Shown here one piece after another: positions 1 to 12,500 of a DNA stretch of 64,000 bases. Made by a program: the position numbers and the translations under genes. Under the pieces are notes generated by a model. The model had not been told where the DNA came from. It did not search any database and saw nothing but the letters and a program-made list of their open reading frames with translations. This DNA comes from Pseudomonas sp. MRSN 12121 (GTDB lineage: Bacteria; Pseudomonadota; Gammaproteobacteria; Pseudomonadales; Pseudomonadaceae). The DNA lies in NCBI RefSeq assembly GCF_000931465.1, contig NZ_CP010892.1, positions 4,735,388 through 4,799,387 on the forward strand, given 5' to 3'. Every line of letters starts with the position of its first letter. Position 1 is the stretch's first letter.

Positions 1-505
1 CCTCGCTCAGGCGCAGCAGCGTCACCCGCAGCAGCGGGCCCTGCTGCAAGTCGAACGGCCGGGCGATTTCCGCCTCTACCAGGGCCCGGAGCCGGGCCTC
101 GTCGACGCTTTCGGCCGCGACCTGGACGATCTCGACCCGCGCCTCGGCGTCCACCACCTGCAACGTGCGCTCGGCCTCCTGTTGCAAGCGCGTGCGCAGG
201 CTTTCATGGCGCGCCACCAGGGCATCGAAACTGCGCTGCAGGGCCGCAAGGTCCAGCTGGCCCTTCAGGCGCAGGGCGCTGGGGATGTGGTAGGTGACGC
301 TGTCGGGCTCCAGCTGCCAGAGAAACCACTGGCGTTCCTGGGCGTAGGACAGCGGCAGGCTGTCGACCAGTTCGCGGGTCGGCGCGATCGGCAGTTGGGC
401 AAAGCTCAGGCCGCGGCCTTGCAGGCGGGTGTAAAACAGCTTGCGTTGTTCCAGGGGCAGGCGAACGAAGCGAGACACCAGATCGATATTTTCAGTGGAA
501 AGCAT
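1..505 (-). CDS. Pyoverdine-type nonribosomal peptide synthetase, N-terminal fragment
   Basis: The gene runs off the left edge; 168 residues are visible. They begin MLSTENIDLVSRF and form the start of a condensation domain, with the SYAQERQWFLWQL and VARHESLRT core motifs. The ATG lies 4 nt after the stop of the upstream NRPS, so the two are co-transcribed and probably act in sequence on one peptide. The visible part is nearly identical to condensation domains 3 and 4 of the upstream enzyme, as usual for pyoverdine synthetases shaped by module recombination. By position it should be the PvdJ/PvdD-type enzyme that extends the peptide after the fourth residue. No adenylation domain is in the window, so its substrate cannot be read. 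Confidence 0.9.
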   Translation of the reverse strand, partial: MLSTENIDLVSRFVRLPLEQRKLFYTRLQGRGLSFAQLPIAPTRELVDSLPLSYAQERQWFLWQLEPDSVTYHIPSALRLKGQLDLAALQRSFDALVARHESLRTRLQQEAERTLQVVDAEARVEIVQVAAESVDEARLRALVEAEIARPFDLQQGPLLRVTLLRLSE

Positions 506-509
506 GGGT

Positions 510-3500
510 TCAAATCGCCTCAAGTTCGCTCATGAATTGTCTTAGGTCGTCAAAATCCTCTGCGCTGCCGGAGCGGCAAGCGCCGGCGGCCTGGGCATAG
601 GCCTGCAGCGACTCGGTCTGGAACAGCGCAGCCAACGGCACTTCCAGGCCCAGCTCGGCCTGCACCCGCGAGGTGATCTGGGTCGCCAGCAGTGAATGCC
701 CGCCCAGCTCGAAGAAGTGGTCGTTGCGGCCGACCCGCGGCAGGCGCAGGACCTCGGCCCAGATCGCCGCGATCTGCTGCTCCAGCTCGCTTTCGGGGGC
801 CACGTATTCCTGTTGCAGCAGGCTGGCGTCCGGTTGCGGCAGGCCCTTGCGATCCAGCTTGCCGTTTGGCGTCAGCGGCATCTGCTCCAGGAACATCAGG
901 TGCGCCGGGACCATGTAGTCCGGCAGCCGCGCCTTCAGTGCCCGGCGCAGGGTTTCGCGGCAGGCGGCCTGGGCCGAGGTGTCCGCCGCCACGCTCGGAT
1001 CGAGCGCCACGATGTAGCCCACCAACTGCTTGCCGCTCGGCCCGTCCTGGGCCACCACCACCGCTTCGCGCACGCTGTCCTGCTCGCGCAGGCGCGCTTC
1101 GATTTCACCCAGCTCGATACGGAAACCGCGGACCTTGACCTGATGGTCGACCCGGCCGAGGTAATCCACCACGCCGTCCGGACGGCCACGGGTCAGGTCG
1201 CCGCTGCGGTAGGCGCGGCTGCCCGGTTTGCCGAACGGATCCGGCACAAAACGTTCGGCGGTCATCGCCGGACGCTCCAGGTAACCGCGGGCCACGCCCT
1301 CGCCACCGAGGTACAGCTCACCGGCCACGCCGATCGGTTGCAGGTTGAGTTGCGCATCCAGCACATAACCGCTGCGGTTGCCCAGCAGCTCGCCAATCGG
1401 CGCGTAGGCCGCCCCGCACGGATCGCCCTTGCGCGCCTTCCACAACAGCGGCGTAACCACGGTTTCCGTCGGGCCATAGCCGTTGAACAGGTAGGTCGGG
1501 CGCAAGGCACGCCAGGCCAGGTCATAGCTGGACTGCGCCACCGCGTCGCCGCCGAAGCAGTAGACCCGCACCGCCGGTGGGTTGCCGTCGCGTTCGGCAT
1601 GTTCGGCCAGTTGTTGCAGGTACACCGGTGGGAACACGCCCACAGTCACACCGTGGCGCTTCATCTGCGCGTAGGTGTATTCCGGCAGCCACAGGCTGTC
1701 GTCGCGGATCAGTACCCGCGCGCCATTGATCAGCGGATGCATCCAGCCTTCGTGGGAGCCGTCGAAGGCGAAGGACATAAAGTGCAGTTCGCAATCCGCC
1801 GGGCTCATTTCATAACGCTCGCCGGTGGCGATGATATGTGCCACCAACGGCCCGTGAGACACCGCCACACCCTTGGGCATGCCGGTGGAGCCGGAGGTGT
1901 AGATCACGTAGGCCAGGTTATCGCCATCCAGTGCCACTTCTGGGGCGGTATCGCTGTAATCGGCCCACTCCTCGGTACGGTCCACCGCCAAAGTGCTCAA
2001 GCCTTCGGCAATCGGCAGTTGCTGCAACACCGCGCTATGGCTCAGCAGCAGCCTGGCGCGGCTGTCCTGCATCATGTACAGCAGGCGATCCCGTGGGTAC
2101 TCCACATCCAGCGGCACATACACGCCACCGGCTTTCAGCACCGCCAGGAACGCCACCATGATCTCGGCGCTGCGCGGCATGGCGATCGCCACCCGCACTT
2201 CCGGGCCGACGCCACGGGCGATCAGCGCGCGGGCCAGGCGATTGGCACTGCTTTCCAGCTCACCGTAGGTCAGTTGCTGCTCGCCAAAGATCACCGCCAC
2301 CGCCTCGGGAGTTTCCCGGGCGCGGTCGGCCACCAGTTCATGCACCAGGCGCTGGGCCGGGAAGCCGGAATCGGTGCGGTCCCACAGGTCGAGGATCTGC
2401 TGCTGTTCCTCGGCATCGAGCAGCACCACCTGGCCGATGCTCTGCCGACGGTCGGCGACCATCGCCCGCAGCAGGTTCTGCCAATGCCGCGCCATGCGCT
2501 CGATGGTCGCTGCCTCGAACAGGTCGGTGGCGTAGCTCAGGGACGCGCGCAGCTCGGCCGGTGCCTCCTCGATATCCAGGGCCAGGTCGAACTGGGCCAC
2601 GCCTTCGTCCCAGGTCACCACGTCGATGTCCAGTTGCGGCACTGCGCGCCATTGGCTGTCGGCCAGGGTCACGCGATGGTTGAACAGCACCTGGAACAAC
2701 GGGCTCAGGCTCAGGCTGCGCTCCGGTTGCAGCGCCTCCACCAGTTGCTCGAACGGCAGGTCCTGGTGCGCCTGGGCTTCCAGGGCGCGTTGCTTGACCT
2801 GTTGCAGCAGCTGGGCAACGGTGGTCTGCCCGTCGATTTCGGCCTTGAGCACCTGGGTGTTGACGAAGAAGCCAATCAGGCGCTCGGTCTCGACCCGGTT
2901 GCGGTTGGCGATCGGCACGCCGACGCGGATATCTTCCTGGCCGCTGTAGCGGTGCAACAGCGCCTGGAACGAGGCCAGCAACAGCATGAACAGGGTCACG
3001 CCTTCCGCCTGCGCCAGGGCCTGCAGTCCCGCCAGCAGCGACGTGTCCAGGGTCAGGTCGAGGCGTGCGCCACGGTGGCTCGGCAGCGCCGGGCGCGGGT
3101 GATCGAACGGCAACTCCAGCACCGGCTGCGCGCCGCCCAACTGTTTCAGCCAGTAGTCCAGCTGGCGCTGTTTCTCGCCGGCTTCCATCCACTGGCGCTG
3201 CCAGACCGCGTAGTCGGCGTACTGGATCGGCAAGGCCGGCAACACCGGGTCCTGGCCCTGGCTGTAGGCGCCATACAGGCGCACCAGTTCTTCGACCATC
3301 ACCTGCATCGACCAGCCATCGGAGACGATGTGGTGCTGCACCAGCACCAGCACATGCTCGTCCTCGCTCAGGCGCAGCAGGGTCACCCGCAGCAGCGGGC
3401 CCTGCTGCAAGTCGAACGGCCGGGAAATCTCGGCCACCACCCGGGCCTGGAGGCTGGCCTCGTCGGTGCTTGCCAGGGCGATCTCCAGGCTCGCCCGGGG

Positions 3501-6500
3501 GCGGATCACCTGGACGATGCGCTCGCCGTCCTGATGCAGATGGGTGCGCAGGCTTTCATGGCGCGCCACCAGGGCGTCGAAGCTGCGTTGCAGGGCCGAG
3601 AGGTCCAGCCGGCCCTTCAGGCGCAGGGCGCTGGGAATGTGATAGGCGGCGCTTTGCGGGTCCAGCCGCCAGAGGAACCACTGGCGCTCCTGGGCGTAGG
3701 ACAGCGGCAACGGCAGCGCGCGGTCGGCCTGGAAAATCGCCGACACTTCGCTGGCCGCATCACCCAGCGCCTGGACGAAATCGCCCAGCACCGGGTGCTC
3801 GAACAGCGCCTTGAGCGCCACCTCGAGGCCCAGCGCCTGGCGCACCCGCGACACCACGCGGGTGGCCAGCAGCGAATGGCCGCCAAGTTCGAAGAAATGG
3901 TCTTCCAGGCCGACCTGGGCGATTTCCAGCACCTCGGCCCAGATCGCCGCCACCTGCTGCTCCCGGGCGCTGACCGGCGCCACGTGGCGTTTGCGCAACA
4001 AGCTGGCGTCCGGCTTGGGCAGGGCCTTGCGGTCCAGCTTGCCGTTCGGGGTCAGCGGCATGCGTTCCAGGAACAACAGGTAGGCCGGGACCATGTAGTC
4101 CGGCAGCGTCTCGCGCAACGCCGCCTTGAGCCGCTCGCGCAGGCCGGCTTGCTGCGCATCCGCGAGCGGCTCGTGGGTCACCAGGTAGGCGATCAGGCGG
4201 TCGTTCTCGGCCAGCACCGCGGCCTCGCGCACCTCGGCCTGCTCGCGCAGGGCGCTTTCGATTTCCCCCAGCTCGATGCGGAAACCGCGCACCTTGACCT
4301 GATGGTCGACCCGGCCGATGTACTCGACCACGCCGTCGGCGCGGTAACGCGCCAGGTCGCCGGTGCGGTACAGGCGCTCGCCACTGCTGGAGAACGGATC
4401 CGGCACGAAGCGTTCGGCGGTCAGCGCCGCCCGGCCGTGATAACCGCGGGCCAGGCCGACGCCGCCGATCAGCAGTTCGCCGGCGGCGCCCGGCGGGCAC
4501 GGCGCCAGGTCGGCGCTGAGGATAAATAGCCCGGTGTTGGCGATGGGCCGGCCGACAAAAGGCCGGGCGTCGGACAAGCGATGGGCGGCCGACCAGATGG
4601 TGGTCTCGGTCGGGCCGTAGAGGTTCCACACCCTGCCTTGCAGGTCGAGCAGGCGCTGGGCCAGGTCGCCCGGCAGCGCTTCGCCGCCGCACAGGCAGGT
4701 GACGCCGCGCAGCGCGTCACGCCGCTCGCTGTCGAGCAGCATGCGCCAGGTCGCCGGCGTGGCCTGGACCACGCTGGCCCCGTGGGCCTGCGCCAGGTCG
4801 AGGATCGCCTGCGGGTCCTGCGCCAGCGCCTGGTCGCCGAGGATCACCGTGGCGCCCACCGTCAGCGGCACGTACAGCTCCAGGGCGAAAATATCGAAGG
4901 AGAAGGTGGTCAGCGACAGCATCCGCGCATCGGCAGCGATCTCCAGGGTGCCGGCCATGCCGCTGGCGAAACTGCTCAGCGCCTGGTGGCGGACCATCAC
5001 CCCCTTGGGCTTGCCGGTGGAACCGGAGGTGTAGATCACATAGGCCAGGTGCTCCGGCGCCAGCGCCACACACGGGTTGTCGGCGCTGAACACGGCGTCG
5101 ACCGCCGGCTCGTCCACCAGCAGCACCCGCGGGCCGCTCGGCAGGTGCAGGCGAGCGCGCAGGTGCGACTGGGTCAGCACCACCCGGGCGCGGCTGTCTT
5201 CGAGCATGAAGGCCAGGCGCTCGGCCGGGTATTGCGGGTCGAGCGGCACATAGGCGCCGCCGGCCTTGAGGGTCGCCAACAGGCCGACCACCATCGCCAC
5301 CGAGCGCTCCAGCGCCACGGCCACCAGCACGTCCGGGCCGACCCCGGCGTCCAGCAGGCGATGGGCCAGGCGGTTGGCGCGGCGGTTCAGTTCGGCATAG
5401 GTCAGCGCTTCGCCGTTGCACCGCAGGGCAATCGCCTCGGGCCGGGCCAGCGCCTGGGCCTCGAACACCTGGTGCACGCCCTGCTCCCGCGGGTAGGCGG
5501 TGGCCGTGGCGTTCCAGTCCTGGAGCAGCTGCCGGCGTTGCGCGGCACTGAGCAACGCCAGGTCATCCAGGCGCGCCGAGGCCTGGCCGACCACGGCCCG
5601 CAGCAGGTTCTGCCAGTGGTGCAGCAAGCGTTCGGCGGTAGCCTCGTCGAACAGGTCGGTGGCGTAGGTCAGCGAGGCCCACAGGCCCTCGGCGGTTTCC
5701 TGGGTGTCCAGGTTGAGGTCGAACTGCGCGGTGTGGCTGCTCCATGCCAGGCCGTGCAGCGCCAGGCCGGGCAACTGCCGGGCGTCATGCGCCTGGCTCT
5801 GATGGTTGAACATCACCTGGAACAGCGGGTTGTGGCTCAGGCTGCGTTCCGGTTGCAGCGCCTCCACCAGTTGCTCGAACGGCAAGTCCTGATGGGCCTG
5901 GGCCTCCAGGGCGCGTTGCCTGACCTGTTGCAGCAGTCCGGCAAAGGTCGTCTGCGGCTCGATATCGGCCTTGAGCACCTGGGTGTTTACGAAGAAGCCG
6001 AGCAGGCGTTCGGTCTCCACCCGGTTGCGGTTGGCGATCGGCACGCCGACGCGGATGTCCGACTGGCCGCTGTAGCGGTACAGCAGGGTCTGGAACGAGG
6101 CCAGCAACAGCATGAACAGGGTCACCCCGTGCTGCTGCGCGAGGTCCTTGAGCTCAGCCGCCAGCGCCGGGTCCAGGGTCAGGTCCAGGCGCGCGCCGCG
6201 GTAGCTTTGCAACGCCGGGCGCGGACGGTCCAGGGGCAGTTCCAGCACCGGTTGCTCACCGCCCAGCAGGCCTTGCCAGTAGTCCAGCTGGCGCGCCTTT
6301 TCGCCCGCCTCCATCCACTGGCGCTGCCACTGCGCGTAGTCGGCGTACTGGATCGGCAAGGCCGGCAATGCCGGGTCCTGGCCCTGGCTATAGGCCGCGT
6401 ACAGCTGCACCAGCTCGTCGACCATGATCCGCATCGACCAGCCATCGGAGACGATGTGGTGCTGCACCAGCACCAGCACATGCTCCTCCGCGCTCAATTG

Positions 6501-9500
6501 CAGCAGCGTGACCCGCAACAGCGGCCCCTGCTCCAGGTCGAACGGACGGGCGATAGCCTCGTCCACCAGGCTTTCCAGACGGGCCTCGTCGGCCTCGCCC
6601 AGGAGCAGCTCGAACGGGCCGGCGGCCTCGATCACCTGCCAGGTCTGCTCGCCGTCCTGCCACAGGCGGGTGCGCAGGCTTTCATGGCGCGCCACCAGGG
6701 TATCGAAGCTGCGTTGCAGGGCCTCAAGGTCCAGCTGGCCCTTCAGGCGCAGGACGCCCGGCACGTGGTAGGCGGCACTTGCGGGATCGAGCTGCCAGAG
6801 GAACCACTGGCGTTCCTGGGCATAGGACAGGGCCAGCGGCCGGCCCCGTTGCAGGGCCTGCATCGGCGGCGTGCCGCTGCCCTGCACTGTGCTGCAGGCG
6901 GCGGCGAACGCGCCCAGGGTCGGCTGTTCGAACAGGCTGCGCAGCGGTACTTCCAGGTGCAGTTCGTGACGCACCCGGGAGATCACCTGGGTGGCCAGCA
7001 GCGAATGCCCGCCACGCTCGAAGAAGTGGTCGTCCAGGCCAATCGGCGCGCTCTGCAACACCGCTTCCCAGATCGTCGCGAGCTGGCGCTGCAACTCGGT
7101 CTGCGGCGCGACAAAGGCCTGGTCGCGCGGGGCCAGTTCGGGCTTGGGCAGCGCCTTGCGGTCGAGCTTGCCGTTGCTGTTCAACGGCAGGCGCTCGAGC
7201 AGCAGCACATGGCTGGGCAGCATGTAATCCGGCAACGAGCGGGCCAGGGCCGCGCGCAGCCCCTCGCGGTAGGCCGCCTGCAACGCCGGGGTGGCCTGGG
7301 CCGGGTCGCTGGCGACCACATAGGCCACCAGTTGCGCGCCCGCCGCGCCCTCCTGGGCGATCACCGCCGCTTCGCGCACCTGTTCCAGGGCTTGCAGGCA
7401 GGCTTCGATCTCGCCCATTTCGATACGGAAACCACGGATCTTCACCTGGTGGTCGATCCGCCCGACGTACTCCAGGTCCGCGCCGTGGTAGCGCGCCAGG
7501 TCGCCGCTGCGGTACAGCCGGGCACCCGGTTCGGCGGCGAACGGATCGGGCAGGAAACGCTCGGCGGTGAGCGCCGGCCGATCGAAATAACCCTGCGCCA
7601 GGCCGGCCCCGGCGCCGATGCACAGCTCGCCCACGCCACCGCCCGGCAGCAGCTGGCCGGCGCTGTCCAGCACATACAGCGCGCGGCCGTCGATGGCGCG
7701 GCCGATCGGCACGCCAAAGGCGTCGCTGGCGTCTTCCAGGCGGCATTCGTGCACGCTGGAGACCACCGTGGCCTCGGTCGGGCCATAGGTATTGAGCAGG
7801 CGCACATGGCCCAGGCCGGCCTCGTGCCACAGGCGCAGGCCTTCCACCGACATGGCCTCGCCGCCCACGTGGACCTGGCGCAGGCGCCCCAGGGAACGCG
7901 TGGCGTCGATCGCACATTCGCGGGCCAGCAGATACCAGTAGGCGGCCGGCAAGTCGGCCAGGGTCACCCCGTGGCGCACCACCTCGTCCGCCAGCTGGCC
8001 GACGTCCCACGGCTCGTCGCCGCGCATCACCAGCGCCGCACCGACACACAGCGGCGGATAGCACTGCTCGACGAAGCCGTCGAAGCTCACGGTGGCGAAT
8101 TGCAGGACGCGATCGTCGGCCGTCAACTGCGAATACGCGGCGGCGCCCTGGCAGAACTCGCCCAGGGCCCGGTGATCGATGGCCACGCCCTTGGGCTGGC
8201 CGGTGGAACCGGAGGTGTAGATCACATACGCCAGGTCGCTGGCGGTGGCGCGGTTCTGCGGGTCGCTGTCGGCGTAGGCCGCCAGTTCGAGGTGCAGGTC
8301 GCCCAGGTCCAGGCGCGGCAGCGAACCCGGCAGCGCCAGGTCCGGCAGCAGCCCGGTGGCGCACAGCAGCAGGTCGAGGCGGCTGTCCTCGATCATGTAG
8401 GCCAGGCGCTCGGCCGGGTATTTCGGGTCCAGCGGCACGTAGGCCGCGCCGCTCTTGAGCACCGCCAGCAGGCTGACGATCAGTTGCGGGCCGCGGCCCA
8501 TGGCCAGGCCGACGCGCTGGCCGGGCGCCACGCCCTGCTCCAGCAAGCGATGCGCCAGGCGGTTGGCCAGGGCGTTCAGCTGGCCGTAGCTCAGGCGTTG
8601 CTCGCCGGCTTGCAGCGCCAGCGCCTCGGGCGTGGCGGCGGCCTGGGCGGCGAAACGCTGGTGCACCAGTTGCCGGTCCGCAGGCGCTTCGCTGCGCAGG
8701 GCCGGCAGCGCTGGCCGGCTGACGGCGAGGAGCGCCGCCGCGTCGGCGTCGTCCAGCAGGCGCAGCTCGCCCAGCGGCGCCTGCGGCTGGGCGACCATCT
8801 GCGCCAGCAGGTGCACGAGGTCGGCACTCAGGCGCTCGACCTGGGCGCGATCGAAGCGCGCCAGGTCGTAGCTGAATTCCAGGCGCAGCCCGGTGCCGAG
8901 TTCGATGCCCAGGGTCAGCGGGTAGTGGGTGCGCTCGTGGTTGTGCAGCGCACCGAAGCTCAAGCCGGCCGGCGCGCCGCCCTTGAGGGCCTCGGCCACC
9001 GGGAAGTTCTCGAACACCAGCAGGCTGTCGAACAGCGCCGTGCCCTGCTGCCCGGCCCAGCCCTGGATGTCGTACAGCGGCACGTGTTCGTACTCGCGCA
9101 TGCTCAGGTTGAGTGCTTGCAGCGCCACCAGCCACTGCGCCAGCGGCTGGTCCGGCGCCGGCGCGCAGACCAGCGGCAGGGTGTTGATAAACAGCCCCAG
9201 TTGCTGCTCGATGCCCGGCACGGCCGCCGAACGCCCGGACACGGTGGCGCCGAAGGCCACGCCATCCTGGCCGGTATAGCGTTGCAGCAGCAGGCCCCAG
9301 GCGGCCTGGACCAGGGTGTTGAGGGTGACCTTGTGCTGGCGGGCGAAGTCCGCCAGGCCCTGGGTCGCCGCGGCGTCCAGGGCCGTATGGTGCTCGGCGC
9401 TGCCGCTGCCAGCCACCGGCGGGCGCAGGGCCTCGGCCAGCAGGGTCGGGGTTTGCAACGGCGCCAGGGCAGCCTTCCAGAACTGCTCGCCGGCAGCGCT

Positions 9501-12500
9501 CGACTGCTGCTGCAACCAGCCCAGGTAATCACGGTATTTACTCAAGGGCTTGCTCAAAGGCTGGCCCGGCGCCTGCCCGGCATAGTCCTGCAGCACTTCG
9601 GCCAGCAGCTGCGCGTTGCTCCAGCCGTCCATGAGGATGTGGTGGCTGGTGTAGATCAGGTGCCAGGCCGCGTCGCCACGGCGCACCAGGTGCAGGCGCA
9701 GCAGCGGCGCGGTGCCCAGCTCGAAACCGCGCTCGCGCTCGGCGCGGGCCAGGCCGTCGAGGTCGGCGTCGCGGTCGTCGATCACCTGCAGTTGCAGGTC
9801 GACCTGGCGATGCACCAGCTGGTGCGCGACCGCCAGCCCCAGCCAGTGGAAGCTGCTGCGCAGGATCGCGTGGCGGTTCAGCGCCGCTTGCCAGGCGCGC
9901 CCGAAGGCCTGGAGGTCCAGGTCGCCCTGGATGTCCAGGCGCAGCTGGTTGATATAGGCCTCGGCCTGGGGTTCGTACAGGGTGTGGAACAGCATGCCCT
10001 GCTGCATCGGCGACAGCGGGTAGAGATCCTCGATGGCGCCGCTGTCCGGCACCAGGGCGTCCAGCTGCGCCTGGTCGAGGCGTGCCAGCGGGAAGTCCGA
10101 CGGCGTGGCCTGGCCGGCCGGCGCCGCGCAGCAATGTGCGATCAATGCCTTGAGTTCGGCGACATAGGCGTCGGCCAGGCGCTGCACGGTGGCGTCGGCG
10201 AACATCTCGCGGCTGAAGCCCCACTGCAACGCCAGTTCACCGCCGTAGACCTGCCCTTCCAGGGTCAGCCAGTTGGCCAGCGGCGCTTCGGGGTCCTGGG
10301 CCCGACCGCTGCTTTCCACGGCCGGCGCCCACAGGGCCGCGTCGTCGAACTGGCGGTCGAACTGCCCCAGGTAGTTGAAGGTGATGCGCGGCGCCGGCAG
10401 CGCCTGCAACAGCTCGCGGCCGCCCGGCTCGCCCAGGTAGCGCAACAGGCCGTAGCCCAGGCCCTTGTCCGGCACGCCACGCAGTTGTTCCTTGATCGCC
10501 TTGATCGCCTGCGGCCACTCGGCGTGGGGTTGCAGGCGCACCGGGAACAGGCTGGTGAACCAGCCGATCGTGCGGCTCAGGTCGAGGTCGGCGGCCAGCT
10601 CTTCGCGGCCATGGCCTTCGAGCTGGATCAGTGCCGCTTGCTGCCCGCTCCAGCGGCACAGCACCCGTGCCAGCGCGGTCAGCAGCAGGTCGTTGACCTG
10701 GGTGCGATAGGCCGCCGGCGCGCTTTGCAGCAGTTGCCGGGTCAGCTCGCGGTCCAGCCGCGATTCGATCTTGCGTTCCAGGCGGTTGTGCAGGCCGCCC
10801 TGGGGGTTGTCGCACGGCAGGTCGAGCCCGCCCTGCTGCTGCGCCTGCCAGTACGGCAGTTGCCCGGCCAACTGGCCGGCCTGGGCCTGCAATTGCGCCG
10901 CCCAGGCCTGGTAGGCGCTGGTCTTGGCCGGCAACGCCGGGGCCTGGCCCGCCGCCAATTGCTCGTAGGCGCGCTGCAGGTCTTCGAGCAGGATGCGCCA
11001 GGACACGCCGTCCACCACCAGGTGATGGATCGCCAGCAACAGGCGCTGGCTGCCGTCGGCCAGTTCCACCAGCACGGCGCGCAACAGCGGTCCGTTTTCC
11101 AGGTCCAGGCTGCGCTGGGCCTCGTCGCAGAGGGCGGCCAGGGTCTCGCCGTTTTCCGCCTGGCACTGCCACAGGCCGCTCTCTTGGAGCGGTGCCGCGT
11201 GTTTTTGCTGCCAGCCGGCGGCGCCCTGCACAAACCGCAGGCGCAAGGCATCGTGATGATTGAGCACCGCCGTCAGCGCGCCTTCCAGCCACGGCGCTTG
11301 CAGCGCCTGGCGCGGGGTCAGCAGCAGCGACTGGTTCCAGTGGCCGCGTTCGGCGATCGCCTGCTCGAAGAAATACTGCTGGGCCGGGGTCAGGATCGCC
11401 TCGCCGCTGACCGGCCCCTGGTCGATGGCGCCCTGGCTCTCGAACACCGCCGCCAGCGCCAGGCTGCGCACGGTCTGGTACTGGAACAGGTCCCGCGGGC
11501 TCAGGCGGATGCCCGCCTGACGGGCCCGGCTAACCACCTGGATGGAGATGATCGAATCGCCGCCCAGCTCGAAGAAGTTGTCTTCCAGGCCCACCTGCTC
11601 CAGCCCCAGGACCTCGCCCCAGATCGCCGCCAGGGCTTTCTGCATGGCGTCTTCGGGGGCCACGAAGGCCTGCTGCGCGGCCGCCTCGGGCAGCGGCAGC
11701 GCCTTGCGGTCGAGCTTGCCGTTGGCGGTGACCGGCAGCTTCGCCAAGGGCATCAGGTAGGTCGGCACCATGTATTCCGGCAGGCTGCCCAGCAGCCAGG
11801 CCTTGAGTGGCTGCTGCCAGTCGGCCGCCGGCTCGGCGTCTTCCAGCACCAGGTAGCCCACCAGGTGCTTGCCGCCCTGCACCAGCACCACCGCCTCGCG
11901 CACCAGCGGGTGCTGCTGCAGGCGGGTCTCGATCTCGCCCAGTTCGATGCGCAGCCCGCGCAGCTTGACCTGGTGATCGAGGCGCCCGAGGTATTCGATC
12001 ACCCCGTCGGCGCGCTGGCGCACCCGGTCGCCGGTGCGATACAGGCGCGCACCGGCCTCGAACGGGCTGGTGACAAACCGCTCGGCGGTCAGGCCCGGGC
12101 GACGATGGTAACTGCGCGCCAGGCCGGCGCCGCCCAGGTACAGCTCGCCGGCCACACCGGCCGGCACCGGCGACAGCTCGGCGTCCAGCACATAGGTGCG
12201 CAGGTTGGCGATCGGCCGGCCGATGGGCACGCTCTGTGCGCCCTCGTCGACACAGGTCCAGTGAGTCACGTCGATGGCCGCTTCCGTCGGGCCGTAGAGG
12301 TTGTACAGGCCGGCTTGGGGCAGCTTGGCGAACACCTGCTGCTGGGCATCCAGGGGCAAGGCCTCGCCGCTGCAGACGATGCGCTTGAGGCAGGTGCAGG
12401 CCTGCACGCCCGGCTCATGGATGAACGCCTGGAGCATCGACGGCACGAAGTGCAAGGTGCTGATGCGGTGTTGGACGATGGTGTCGATCAGCCGCGCCGG

